Both the position numbers and the translations under genes were made by a program. From Piscicola geometra (taxonomy: Eukaryota > Annelida > Clitellata > Hirudinida > Piscicolidae): DNA of 64,000 bases. Below are positions 47,346 through 58,855 of the stretch, in pieces. The stretch spans positions 5,191,227 to 5,255,226 of the forward strand of contig OX030963.1 of assembly GCA_943735955.1 (NCBI GenBank), read 5' to 3'. The first letter of the stretch is position 1; each line of letters starts with the position of its first letter. The notes beneath the pieces were generated by a model. It was not told the origin of the DNA and did not search any database. It saw only the letters and a program-made list of their open reading frames with translations.

Positions 47346-48045
47346 AAAATAGTTTAGAGACTAAAAGATCAGTGTTATGTTAGGTGAAACTATGGGAAAG
47401 GATTTTAGATTTGTTAAAAAATTAATATAATTGGAAAAAGAAAAGTTATAATTAAATAGGTTTTAATCGACTCACCGGTCTTTGATTGACACAATATATG
47501 GTTAAATTTAATCAATTTAACTTACCGGCAGGTTGATAACAAACAACTATTTATATATATTATATAAAAACTCGTAAAAACAAAATTTACCTAAATATGA
47601 ATAGAAATAATTAATCTAAACTAATTTAAATAAAATATTATCTTAAAAATATGTTATTTACGAATAAAATGGTATAAAACTTGTCAAATTTGAAAGGCAA
47701 CCGTATTGGCGCCTAACATAATAATTGACGAAGATGGTTTGATTCTTTGGAAATGGCAGAAGACTTCGCCACGGGTTTGGAAACTTTTCAATTAATCTTC
47801 CAATTTATCCAGAAAAAAAGCAGTTTGGTAACATGGGCTCTTCCAAACCTTTTTACCCCGACGTTTTCACATTTTTCTCTACATCAGAAGGTTTCAATTT
47901 TGTTATTAAAATGATAAATTAGATTTCATTTCACTCTTTTCCAATTTAAAAAATTAAATTTTAAATTACACTAAAACCATTTCTCATTTCATTATCGGAC
48001 TTTCCATCATCACTCGTTTTACTTTTTCACCACCATCACCTAAAA
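47346..48045. other. AT-rich spacer
   Basis: No gene recognised. The inverted words TCACCGGTC (47473) and ACCGGCAGG (47523) are too short to define an element. Confidence 0.35.
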
Positions 48046-49456
48046 ACCCGGTGAACATTCTATATGGGTCTATATGGGTCCCATATGAGCTAAGTGGGTT
48101 AAGGGTAATCAATATGGGTCCTATATGGGTCCTAGATGGGCTTCGTAGGCTAGAGATTATCTATATGGGTCTTATATGGGTCATATATGGGCTAAATGGG
48201 CTTTAAAAAAGAATAAAATTTAACGTGTTTTTAAAGAAAAACCTATTTGGAAAAGTATATGGGTCCTAAATGGGCTAAATGAGCTTTGAATAAGAGTAAA
48301 AGTTGAAGTGTTTTCAAGGAAAGCGTATGTGGGTCCTATATGGGTCCTATATGGGCTAAGTGGGCTTTGAATAAAAAAAAAAGTTGAAGTGTTTTTATGG
48401 AAAGCCAAGTAGGTCCTATATGGGTCCTATATGGCCTAAATCTGCTTTGAATAATAAAAAAGTTAGAGTTTTTTTATGGAAAGGCTATGTGGGTCCTTTA
48501 TGGGTCTTATATGGGCTAAATGGGCTTTGAATAATGATAAAGTTGGTGTGTTTTTATGGAAAGCTTATGTGGGTCCTTTATGGGTCCTATATGGGCTAAA
48601 TGGGCTTTAAAAAAATAAAAATGCTAAGTGTTTTCAGGGAAAGCCTATGTGGGTCCTATATGGGTCCTATATGGGCTTAATGGACTTTGAATTAGTGTAA
48701 CATTTGGCCATGGTTTTGGTAAAATATTTATTATTTTGTTATTTTAGTCATTTGAATTATTTATCTTTTTTATTTTAGAAATTTTATCTTCTGTTGTAAT
48801 TATTTAAAAAGTATTTGTCTATAAAAGTCATTCTGGTTTCTTGTTAAAGTTTTTTTAAACATTTCTCATTATTAAATATTAATATTAAAAAATTTTAAGT
48901 TATGCAAATAATTATTCAATAGTTCAACAAACTTTTCAAAACCCCACAAGTTGTAATCAATGTATTCAATATGTATATAAGACACCAGCCATTTTTATCC
49001 ATATGTGTAATGCCGGTTAGTACTCCCCTACTCCCCTTGACCAGAACAAATAAAACCATGGTATTTAATTCATCAATAAATTATTCGCAACAGGTTCTGT
49101 CAAAACCAACTCAACTCAAACATACAAAAGAGAAATCAAAGTACACGTGTCCAATTTAGAAAAGCAAGCCAAGCAAAATTCAAAAAAAATAATCTTGAAG
49201 AACCCGATTATTCACATTTTTTATATTTGGACTATTTTTCTTACATCTTTAAATTTATGTTTGGCAGAAATATTTTAATTGCATTTTTTTTAAATAAATA
49301 ATTTATAAATCAATCATGTGTTGCCCGTATAGCCCATATGGGACCCACTTAATTTGGTGTAGCATTTTGACATGGGTCCCATATGGGCTGCCCATATGGG
49401 GCCCATATAGTTGCCCACATGAGACCCATATAGGTCCCATATAGAATGTTCACTGG
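48046..49456. mobile_element. Terminal-repeat element with ATATGGG tandem units
   Basis: Left CCCGGTGAACATTCTATATG and right (reverse complement) CCCAGTGAACATTCTATATG are inverted ends. The left arm contains about six diverged units of about 108 bp (48060-48690), each with TATGGGTCC, TATGGGCTAA and GGGCTTTGAATAA. The right end has a shorter mirror set (49320-49450). The middle is AT-rich with no transposase. Superfamily not assigned. Confidence 0.65.
48060..48690. repeat. 108-bp tandem units rich in TATGGGTCC
   Basis: Successive units share GTGTTTTTATGGAAAGCCTA followed by GTGGGTCC and ATGGGCTAAATGGGCTTTGA. Unit length varies slightly because of A-run changes. Confidence 0.75.
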
Positions 49457-49774
49457 GAATGTTCACTATCACCACCACCATTTGACAGACTACATATCCT
49501 TAAGACTACCCATGTTGGGCTCGCTATTCATCCGTTGTGTATTGTTGACCCTAGCAAACTTTTTTCACCATAAACCGCTAAACTACATTGTTCAATTTGT
49601 CAACTCAGTGATGAATTCTCTAAAAGGTAAATACAAGGAGTACAATCTCATACAGGTTTCCTTCGATGAAGGTTCCCTCACCAAGAAAGTCTATTTCAAT
49701 CCTTGTTCTCCCGAAAGTATTTAAACTCTTACTTTCTGTTGATTTTGATGAGGGTTTTTAAATGGCACATACAG

Positions 49775-50357
49775 GGGTCAAACAAATTATTTGGGCACGA
49801 AGCACTTTTTACTTCATTTGCAAGCTAATTATGATTTGACTGTTTTTGGTCATTGAAATTATATTCATCCCATAGCTTTCTTAGTTACACATTGATGAAA
49901 AAAAAGCGTGCTTAATTTATTAAAAGTTATTGAAATTTTATTCAAAAAACAACTTTTTATTTAAAAGTCAAAAAATTATTATGGCACAGATTACAACTAA
50001 GCAATATAAGATTATTTGAAGTTTTTACATTTATTTATGTTTCCTATTATTAAATATAAAAATAAATTTTTATAATAAAAAAATACCACGTTGGAACGAA
50101 AATAAAAAAAGCATTCAAATGATATTCGGCGAAGAGTGTTTGATCTAATTAAAGAAGGTTTTTCACAAAGATGTATTGCGTAAATGTTAAAATTGGAATA
50201 GTATACTGTAGATACAAAATATATAAATCATGGTTTTATTGAAAATATAGGTGGTGTCAAGCTTATTGACTTTACCCACAAATTCTGTTTAAATTTTGTT
50301 GATGGAAAAAAATTCCATTAGGACCAATTAGGATTCTCTTGGACCAATTGACCCCGG
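49775..50357 (+). mobile_element. Tc1/mariner-like relic
   Basis: Left ACAGGGGTCAAACAAATT and right TTGACCCCGGTGG form weak inverted ends. Inside, about 50125-50200, the frame VFDLIKEGFSQRCIA.MLKL resembles the first helix-turn-helix of Tc1 transposases (R..I..L...G.S.R.IA..L). The rest is deleted or decayed. Confidence 0.4.
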
Positions 50358-50519
50358 TGGCAAATAACAGCGCAAGCGCTAAATATATACTTTTTAATCG
50401 AAAATTTTTTGACTAACAAATAAAGACTAGATATGTTTGCGTAACATTAACTGTCTTAATAGTATTTTATATTATTTATTATTGAGCCCATAATAACAAA
50501 GTTATGATTGCTATGTAAC

Positions 50520-51085
50520 TCTTGAAGGTTCCAAGAGTAAAATTGAATCCACTGAAATTTGAACTTATATTTTTTGATAAAAATGGTAAACTAATTAATG
50601 ATCCATGTAATTTTTCCTCTCATACTATTGTTCCAACTAATCATAGTCGTAGCTTAGGATTTATTTCTGACTCAAAACTAACCTTATCAAACCAAATTCT
50701 ATTTGTTACTAAATCTTTCTATTTTCATCTCAGACGTATAAGACAATTATTACCTTACTTAGAAGACCCTTCTTTAAAGATGTTAGTTTCTGCACTTTTT
50801 CTATCTCGATTTGACAATTGTAATTCACTCTATTATAATTTACGTGAAAGTACTTTAAAACCATTTAATTATGCAGCTAGAATCGTTAGCCGTACTCCTA
50901 TTTATCATCCCATTATGCAGGTCCATATATTTGGAACTCATTACCTCCTTATTTAACTACTTCTAAATCATTATTTACTTTTCGTAAGGATCTGAAGACA
51001 TATCTGTTTAACAAATTCATTTACGAGCGCTCTTATATTTGAGGAAAGATCGCTATAGAAATTGATTTGATTGATCCAAGCTTAT
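50520..51085 (+). pseudogene. LINE reverse transcriptase C-terminal part
   Basis: A 144-codon frame (LKFELIFFDKNGKLINDPCN; SLGFISDSKLTLSNQI; LYLRRIRQLLPYLED-like; LFLSRFDNCNSLYYNL) covers the post-catalytic region of a CR1/L2-type reverse transcriptase. It then shifts frame into LWNSLPPY-like and FRKDLKTYLFNKFIYERS sequence. The 3' end reads GAGCGCTCTTATATTTGAGG and GATCGCTATAGAAATTGATT. Same family as 33908-34535. Confidence 0.8.
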
Positions 51086-51104
51086 TGAATTGACCCGACT
51101 TTTT

Positions 51105-51352
51105 AATATATATTTTTTATCCCATTTGGAATACCCTTCCACCTGCACTTCGCAACATCAAACAATTTTCGAATTTCAAAGCCAAACTGAAAACTCATTA
51201 TTTTCACTTAGCTACTCTTTGCTCTCATTTTTATAACATAACTATTAAAATTATTATTTCTTCATTGCATTACGACGTAGTAAGAGCGTTTCAGATGCGT
51301 GCCAAGGCGCTATACAAAAACAAAATTTATTATTATTATTGTTATTAGAAAT
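51105..51352 (+). pseudogene. Second LINE 3' end (GGCGCTATACAAA tail)
   Basis: The frame WNTLPPALRNIKQFSNFKAK, then LKTHYFHLA, is a LINE C-terminus. It is followed by GCGTGCCAAGGCGCTATACA and an ATT repeat. It abuts the previous LINE fragment in the same orientation but has a different tail. Confidence 0.7.
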
Positions 51353-51556
51353 AGTGCCAATTTAAAATCATTAATGATTAGATATTTATTAAGCTAAATA
51401 TTTTGTATTTCAAATACTGTAATTTTTCAAAATATAAATGAATTATTTAGGAAAATGTATAGGATCTCTCGCCTATTAATTGGTCTCTTGCCTACACTAA
51501 CATTTCTCATTCTTCACTATTTGAAGTATTTTAAAGCTTGATATCATTTTTCCTAC

Positions 51557-51860
51557 AGAGGGTTGTTACAAATGTAAAAAGACAGACCATACTGCCAGAG
51601 ATTGCAGTGAAAAGGTTTCCACGGACACAAGCAAGAAATGCTATAACTGTGGCTTGCCCATCCATCTTAGCCGTGATTGTTTCGAAAGACGATCGAAGAA
51701 AAAAGTGATCGTGGTGGCGTGTGCAACAACTGCCATGAAGAAGGTCACATTGCACGAGATTGTCTTCAAAAGCGATCATATGAAGGAGGATGGGGTGGTG
51801 GCACATGATACTTGTAGTCAAGAGGGTCACATGAGTCTAGAATATGTTGATATAAGGTAG
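51557..51860 (+). pseudogene. CCHC zinc-knuckle protein relic (CNBP-like)
   Basis: Three CCHC knuckles are readable: CYKCKKTDHTARDC, CYNCGLPIHLSRDC and, after a frameshift near 51710, CNNCHEEGHIARDC. A fourth (TCSQEGHMSLEY) follows in yet another frame. A good acceptor TTTTTCCTACAG precedes the first. The C-x2-C-x4-H-x4-C spacing and tandem arrangement fit CNBP/Gis2-type single-stranded nucleic-acid binding proteins. A Gly/Arg-rich stretch seems to follow. It could be a processed pseudogene or a decayed exon. Confidence 0.6.
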
Positions 51861-52029
51861 AAGGTGGAAGGTATGGTAGAAGTTAATGGTCGCGGTGATC
51901 GGCAGAAAAAAAATTGTTTTTAGAAGAGGTTGAAATTAAGTGTACGAATATTACTGAAACATTTTTGAATTTAAGCATTAACCCATTCATTTGGTTTACT
52001 TCATTAGTTCTATAACACTGTTATTGGAA

Positions 52030-53100
52030 ACATGACGAAAGTCTTATATTTTTCTTGTTTCACTAGTTAAGAGCATGAGGTGGTTGTTATGTAGGGTTGG
52101 AAAGTGGAAGACATCTGCATGGAAGCAGCTGGTCTAATCTATTGCAGCGTACCAAGCCAAAAACTCGATCCATTGGAGTAGCAGCAAAGTGGTTTTGTTT
52201 ATCCATAGACGAAAGGTGTACACAGTCAATCACCTTTTATAAGAACATTTATAACTTTAAATATTTTAGATATAAATCTTTTTTGAATATTTATTTTTTA
52301 CCCTGATTATTGAAGCTTCATTTTCTACTTAGTGCATTTATATAATTGAAATGGTTTTGAATAAAACAGAGTTCAAAGTAAAAATGATCGACTGTGGACA
52401 GTCGGTGTACACAGTTGATCACATCTACGAACACAGTCGATCACTACTATAAATCCTATAATTTCAAATTTGCCTTGCTTATAATTAAGTATTGATAAGA
52501 ATTTAAAAACACGCATAAATTATATTAATTTAGAGAAACTTTTAAAATTTAAACTGTTCTTATGTAAAAAAAAATTAATAAAAATTCTTTCTATTTTATT
52601 AATCTGAAATAAGTAAATCTCATCAGTTTTACTGAGCTATAAGGGAATACTAAACTAGTACTAAGTAGGGGAGACCGGGGTAAGATGACGAGCTGGGCAA
52701 GATGACAAATGTCTTATATTTTCAGTTTTTCACTAGTTAAGAGCATGAAGCAAATACTACTGGCTCTCCTACCTCCCTTTCGTTAAATAATATTATGTAA
52801 AGGGTGAAATCATTATTTTTGTTTTAGTTGTGAAGTTTTAAAGTTATCCGCGGTCACGTTATAACTTTTATGCACGTTTAAATAGGCTCTGCTGCAGAAA
52901 TAGGTGACATATTTTTTTTAACTTTTTTATATATATTAGTATTTTATTTATAATACTACTTATTAACACAAATAGTTGTCAACTAACTGACTTAATAAAT
53001 GGTAAAGAAAAAGAAAATTGGTAACTAAGCAGTTCGGGGTAAGATGGTTGGGGCAATATGACATGCTTGTCATCTTGACTCGGTTTTCAGAATTTGCAAA
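52030..53100. repeat. Dispersed GGGGTAAGATG motifs and a repeated 40-bp block
   Basis: GTCTTATATTTT...TTTCACTAGTTAAGAGCATGA occurs at 52036-52076 and 52707-52748. GGGGTAAGATG occurs at about 52677 and 53036, and TGTCATCTTGACTCGG (inverted sense) at about 53069. These look like ends of a small decayed DNA element of about 420 bp. Superfamily unknown. Confidence 0.4.
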
Positions 53101-53215
53101 AATAAAGATAATTATGATACTGGAGCTTTTGTGTTGCTCAATTATTAGTTAATTATCATAAATTAAGACATTTATCGAAAAGAATTAATCCTGTAAGTTA
53201 TAGGTAATTACGAAC

Positions 53216-53338
<123 letters not shown>

Positions 53339-53831
53339 TTTTATAACACTGCTGATAAATGTAAAAAATATTGTTTGTTTTGTTATTATAAAAATACTAT
53401 AAAGATTTTACTGAATATAATTTATTTGTTAATCGCAATTTAGTTCAAAAATTGATACAACTTTTAAGATTTAAAGGAAAATCGGGTATTATGGAATACC
53501 ATTTGCTTTTTTCTAAATACCTCAATTAGTTTTAGAAAAAGAATATTCAAAGCTTTTTAGTACATAAAATAATCATTCATAATAATACGTCATTTGTAAA
53601 CAATTATGTTTTTCATTTTTTTATATTTAAAAAAAAAAATTTAATGTTGCAAAAGAAGGCTCATAAAAAACAGTCTGGTAATATAGGATAGACAGTTAAA
53701 ATGAATTAAAAAGCATTAAAACGTCATACAACTTGTAATATTTTTTCTTTTTTAAATTTAAACTCATAATAAAGCAACTACATGTTTTAAAGCCTTTATT
53801 TAAAAATTTAAAACAAAAAAATCATTTTAAC

Positions 53832-54180
53832 ATGAACGAAAAAAGAAAAAAACGTCATAAAACTTCTATTATATTAAATTGTATCATTGATGAACAAAAC
53901 TTATGTCAACACATCAAATCACCTACCCATGTAAAAGGATCTACTAATAACTCCGCAAAACATGATAAACATACTATCAAAGATAATTATCCGCTCAACA
54001 TCATTCTCAGATCATCATAAAATTTTTTGTACCGTTAGCCTTTCCAACCCCAATCCTTACTATAAAATAATAGAATATCGAAATCTGAATAAAAATCAAC
54101 TGGCTTAATTTCAAAAACGACCTCAAAAAATCATCAATACTTCATCATCAAAACCTCTCATCTGAACAATATTTACAACA
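53832..54180 (+). pseudogene. LINE endonuclease fragment, decayed
   Basis: The frame ILNCIIDEQNLCQHIKSPTH then VKGS resembles the LINE endonuclease segment L..QHV..PTH.KGN.LDL that precedes the SDH motif. The SDH region itself is degraded. No other domain is readable. Confidence 0.4.
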
Positions 54181-54191
54181 CAAAAAAAGTT

Positions 54192-55470
54192 AATGAAAAT
54201 AAGACTTTTGTTTATGCCGGTTGTGTCGTAGCACAGATTGTTGCGCGATTGTCTCGACCATTTACTGATGGTGATTTTGTCAAAAACTGCATGCAAGCCA
54301 TTTACAAAAAAGTCTGTCCTGAAAAAACAGACCTGTTCAACATAGTGCCATTGTCCTGGATGACTATCCAGCGCCGGGTGGTTGATTTATCCAACGACGT
54401 TTGTGAACGGTTGCGTGACAAGCTTGCCATTTGCAAGTATTTTTCAATTGCCTTAGGTGAGAGCACGGATAACGTTGACACAGCACAGCTTTTGGTTTTT
54501 GTTCGTGCAGTGGATGAGAACTGTAAATTAACTCAGGAATTAGCAGGAATGGCCTCTCTACGTGGACGTACAACTAGTGCAGATATTTTTGGAGAAGTGA
54601 AATCTGTTCTTGAAAACCTTAACGTTCAGTGGCCAAAGCTCTGAAGTGTTACTACTGACGGTGCACCCGCCATGACTGGTAAAGAATTAGGACTTGTTGC
54701 TCATCTGCGATCACATTTGCGAGACTTAGGAATTCCAACAAACACTATTCACGCATACCACTGCATCATACATCAAGAGTCACTATGTACACGAGTCATT
54801 ACTTTTGATAATGTTGTGAAATTTCTTTTTAAATCAGTGAACTTCATACGAGCAAAAGGACTTAACCATCGACAATTCAGATCATTTCTTGAAAACATTG
54901 AGTCAGCATATCGTGATATACCATATCACACTGATGTAAGGTAATTGAGTCGAGGAAAAGTTCTAACTAGGTTTGTTGAGTTACGAAAGGAAATCTGTGA
55001 ATTCCTTGTTACCAAAGGCAAAGACACAGCTGTTTTTACAGACAAACAGTGGTTGGCAGACTTCGCATTTTTTGACAGACATAACAAAACACTAAAATAA
55101 ATTGAATCTGCGTCTTCAAGGCAAAGATCACTACATCTTTGATATGTACCAAGAGCTGCCGTCATTCACCTTGAAGCTACGGCGGTTTTGTTCGAATCTA
55201 CAATCTGGTAATTTATGTAATTTTCCTATTTGTTCAGCTTTTCAGAAGGAATACCAGTGTGACTTCAATAAATACCTCGACAGTTGTGAAGTGTTACTAA
55301 AGGAATTTAATGAACGTTTTGATGCATTCAGGGAGCATAAGGATTTATTTAACTTCATCCGTGACCCTTTCTCTTGTGCTGTCTAATCCGTATCTGAGCA
55401 ATGTCAGCTAGAAGTCATTGATCTTCACTGTTCCCCAGAATTAAAGTTTGCGTTTCAGCCTAACTCCATT
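54192..55470 (+). pseudogene. hAT transposase, GTF2IRD2/ZBED-like, N-terminal and core part
   Basis: Core blocks: SRPFTDGDFVKNCM, IVPLSWMTIQRRVVDLSNDV, LRDKLAICKYFSIALGESTD (first acidic residue region), TTDGAPAMTGKELGLVAHLR, TIHAYHCIIHQESLC, FRSFLENIESAYRDIPYHTD, LSRGKVLTRFVELRKEICEF and LRLQGKDHYIFDMYQELPSF. In-frame stops interrupt at 54642 (Trp codon changed to TGA before SVTTDGAP), 54944 (Trp changed to TAA before LSRGKV) and 55098. The order and spacing match GTF2IRD2-type domesticated hAT proteins. Confidence 0.8.
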
Positions 55471-55499
55471 TTAACTTTTTATTTAGTCTAGTTTAGGGA

Positions 55500-57357
55500 G
55501 TTAAAACCACGCAGATCTTTTGACCTCTATAATGGTTATAAAAAAAAATATATTTATGTTTATGTATTTGAATTATTTTTTACTATTATGTCATAGTCGC
55601 ACTTATAGTTGTACATCATGGGATGGTTTTCCCAGTATTTATCTAATTTTATTTTAAATTTATCTGTATTTTCAGCTTTTACGATCTCATCAGGCAAGCT
55701 ATTCCAAACTGTTACCACTCTATGTGTATAAAAAAAAATTCTTGTATTCTTTTGGCACTGTTTTTTGGATAATTGTAGTGAATTTCCTCTTGATTGCCTT
55801 GTATTAAGTGTGAAAATATCTTCCGTTATTTTACTAGCATATTTATTATTAAGTATTTTATAGGTTTCGATCTTGTCCCCTCGAAGTCTTCGGTATTTTA
55901 ATGTTGGTAACTTAATTACTTTAAGTCTATCGTCATGTCTTTTAGTTTAGGTAGCATTTTTGTAGCCCTCCTTTGTACATTTTCTATGCAATCAATTTGA
56001 TTTTTCAATGAAGGACTCCATACACTGCTAAGGTATTCTAGATGGGGCCTAACTATACCTTTGAATAATAATCTAAATGTTTTTGTATCAATAAATTTAA
56101 ACGTTCTAATAATAATTGGTTAGCTTTATTTACTTGTTTTGTATGTGAATATGGAATTTTAAATTCTTGTCTATAATTACACCAAGGTCTCTTTCATACT
56201 CTATACCTTCTAAAACTACCTGACTTCCTTCATAATCCTGCATAAAATAAACTCTTTCTTCCTTTTTATTTCTGTATAACTGCAATAGTTTACATTTATG
56301 CGGATGAAGTCTCAGGTCCCATTGTACACTCCATTCCACTACTTTGTTTATATCTTCTTGTAGCTTTGTTTGGTCCTCTATTTCATTAATTTGTTGATAT
56401 ATTTTACAATCATCAGCGTACATAAATATATTTGAACTCACTCTCTCTGGCAGATCGTTGATAAATAAAACAAATAATAATGGGCCCACGACTGATCCTT
56501 GGGGAATGCCACTTTTTACTTTTACCCATTGTGATTTAACACCATTAACATTAACCCTCTGTACCCTATCATTTAGAAAATTACTTATCCACCTGCATGT
56601 TTTATAACCAATTCCATAATTTTCTAATTTATATATTAGTTTTTTATGCGGTACCTTATCAAATGCTTTCATAAAATCAGTGTAAATAACATCGATTACC
56701 CCTCCTTTGTCTAAAATACTAGTCCAATTATCCATTACCATTAGTAATTGTAATGAAGTCGACCGTCCTCCAATAAAACCATATTGCCTTTTGCTAAATA
56801 AATCATTTAAATTCATATGTTTTTCTATTCTTTTTCTTATTACTTTTTCCATTACTTTACAGGTTATACTAGTTAAACTAACTGGCCTATAATTTGATAC
56901 CTCTTTTTTATCTCCTTTTTTAAATATTGGTATTATTTCCCCTTTTTTCAAATCTCCTGGTATTATACCGCTATTTAGTGAGCAATTAAAAATGTTACAT
57001 AATGGTGTATGTATTATATTTGTTAATTTTGATAATACTATGGGATGAACACCATCTGGACCTGGGGCTTTTGTTACATTTATTTCTTTTAATAAGTTAT
57101 AAATTTCATTCTTTGTGACATCTCCATCATAAGATCTTTCGTTAAATGTTATATTATCTATTTTGTTAAAATTATCATTATTTTCTTCTGTAAATACACT
57201 TTTAAAGAAATTATTGAGACTTTCTGCCTTTTCTAAATCAGTTGTCGCAATGCTCAGTGATCCGTCACATCCTATTAGGTGCAGCTCGGATATGCCACTC
57301 CGAGTTTTTCTTTTGGAATTTATGAAAGCCCAAAATTTTTTAGGATTAGATTTTGAA
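55500..57357 (-). mobile_element. CR1-like LINE inserted in the hAT
   Basis: 5'-truncated minus-strand LINE. The long frame is at 56130-57449; after a break the C-terminal domain continues to about 55560 (LKVIKLPTLKYRRLRGDKIE, TYKILN, LPDEIVKAENTDKFK). Confidence 0.8.
56130..57357 (-). CDS. CR1-like reverse transcriptase, 5'-truncated
   Basis: Blocks in order: SNPKKFWAFINSKRKTRSGI, LNNFFKSVFTEEN, VTKAPGPDGVHPIVLSKLTN, EIIPIFKKGDKKEVSNYRPV, QYGFIGGRSTSLQLL, DVIYTDFMKAFDKVPHKKLI, VKSGIPQGSVVGPLLFVLFI, catalytic MYADDCKIYQ, and HPHKCKLLQ. The frame is open for over 400 codons, so the copy is young. The open frame continues by chance into hAT sequence at its 5' side up to 57449. A frameshift at about 56135 separates it from its C-terminal domain. 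Confidence 0.85.
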
Positions 57358-57475
57358 CATTTTAAATATGAAGCGGTCAAAGATTTGGCTTGCCGAATCT
57401 TGTCTGAATTTGGCAGCACATACGTGTGTGAACAAACGTTTTCCGTCATGAAAATAAACGGAGATCATCTTTGAC
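57358..57475 (+). pseudogene. hAT dimerisation domain, separated from its core by the LINE
   Basis: The frame AVKDLACRILSEFGSTYVCE then QTFSVMKINGDH has the hAT_C signature (A......FGSTY.CE..FS.MK...). It continues the transposase that stops near 55470. Decayed sequence to about 57575 retains EPNIDNVVATIQAQPS. Confidence 0.8.
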
Positions 57476-57881
57476 TGTTGATCATCTTTGCTCGATTTTG
57501 AGGCTTGCACAACAGAACTCGAACCTAATATTGACAATGTTGTTGCAACCATTCAGGCTCAACCTTCTCATTAAAATTCTAACATTTAGTTATTCATACA
57601 TTTTTAAATAACGTTATTTTTTTGTTATGACACTTATTAAAAACTTGCATTCTTTGAGTTTTTTTACATTTAGTTATTCATACATGTTTAAATAACGTTA
57701 TTTTTCTATGACATTCATTAAAAATTTTCATTCTTCGAGTTGTTTTATTGTGTGATCTATGTGCACGCTGATGCGGCCCTTGGCGCCCAGGGACTCAGTA
57801 ATTTTGGCCCTCAGGCTGAAAAAGGTTGTGCACCCCTGATCTATAGGCTATATATCCTTATCCAAACAAAAATCCTATTAA

Positions 57882-58105
57882 TAATAATAATAATAAAATT
57901 CATTTATCTAGCGCTCAAAAATAATGCCTATTTATAATGCGTCAAGGGACGCAACTAAGGCGCCACTCACACGACAGAAGTCGTGAAACAACGCATCATA
58001 TACACTAGGTGTATGATAGCTCACGGTTGGTTGAACAGGGATTCGAACTGACGACCTTTAAGTTGCAGGTCCAACGACTTACCATCTAAGCCAGCCCGCT
58101 CGCCG
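57882..58105 (-). mobile_element. tRNA-derived SINE with GCGCTAGATAAAT tail
   Basis: Minus strand: CGAGCGGGCTGGCTTAGATG (A box), GTCAGTTCGAATCC (B box), conserved body ATCATACACCTAGTGTATAT, tail GAGCGCTAGATAAATGAATT and a TTA repeat. Its 3' end resembles the GCGCTATATAAAT tails of the local LINEs, suggesting LINE-driven mobility. Confidence 0.85.
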
Positions 58106-58855
58106 TTTAACTCATGTTATTCCAAAGAGTTTACTTCAAAAATAGAATGTAAATTTTTTTTAAATTTTATGACAAATTTAGAGCGTTTTTAAAATACGTT
58201 TGATGACGCTCTTGAGAAAGAACTGAAAGACTACATGTTCCAGAATGAAGATTTTTTGGAAAGATCAGTATTAAAAAAGCGGAAAAAGGTATTTCTTTAG
58301 ATAAATAAGGTAGTCGATTAATAAGTAAAATGTTTAAATTACAATTTTCGTTACATACAATATGATTCGATTTTAGGCAAGTAAGCATTCCATCTTGGGA
58401 ACCCAGTTACTCAGAATGGAATATTTGAGTGTTCATATTTGAGGTTAATAAACTCATATTTCCTATTTCTTTATTTCTTATGTTTAACTTGATATAGTTA
58501 GACAAAGAGTCAATATAATGGCTGGATAAATTTTAATTTACGTTATTGGTTATGCAATTGAGCCATGAGAATACGTATAAAAATCGTTCCATCTTGTGCA
58601 ACCTCCCCCTACATAGTGACTATGTGTAGTTATAGTGATAGCTGTTTAAAACCAAAATATCTTTTGCTTACTTGAAATATTCAATCTAAATATTGAAAAT
58701 CAAAATTCAATTTTAATATTTGTATCTAAAAAAAAGTTTTAAAATATTCTTATAAGGGAAAGAAAAAGAAAATCCGGATTCCAAGAGCCCTCCCAGGATC
58801 GTCTATGCTGGGTAGGACCCCCCCAAGATTTGCAGCTGATCGCCGCCCCTGGTGC
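58106..58855 (+). mobile_element. Composite element copy 3, left-truncated
   Basis: 58106-58610 matches 19050-20147 (the nested element with GGTTGC ends) but lacks the retroposon insertion. 58610-58855 matches the right end of the G-rich hAT-like element (ATAGTGATAGCTG to AGCTGATCGCCGCCCCTGG). The left half of both is missing; the SINE adjoins the break. Confidence 0.7.

Larger units (their letters stand above)
54190..57842 (+). mobile_element. GTF2IRD2-like hAT element split by a LINE
   Basis: The transposase part is at 54192-55470, the C-terminus at 57358-57475, and a right terminus at 57770-57842 ends GGTTGTGCACCCCTG, i.e. CAGGGGTGCACAACC inward. The intervening 55500-57355 is a minus-strand CR1-like LINE. 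The left terminus was not found. Confidence 0.75.

Noticed and set aside
52677..53100. Defined DNA transposon with GGGGTAAGATG ends
   Set aside because: Motifs are in mixed orientation and no consistent boundaries or target duplication could be placed, so only a low-confidence repeat was recorded.
57882..58105. Functional tRNA gene
   Set aside because: A and B boxes are present, but no complete cloverleaf is followed by a T-run terminator; the tail and body match other SINE copies. Same for 9179-9370, 17030-17285 and 63195-63396.
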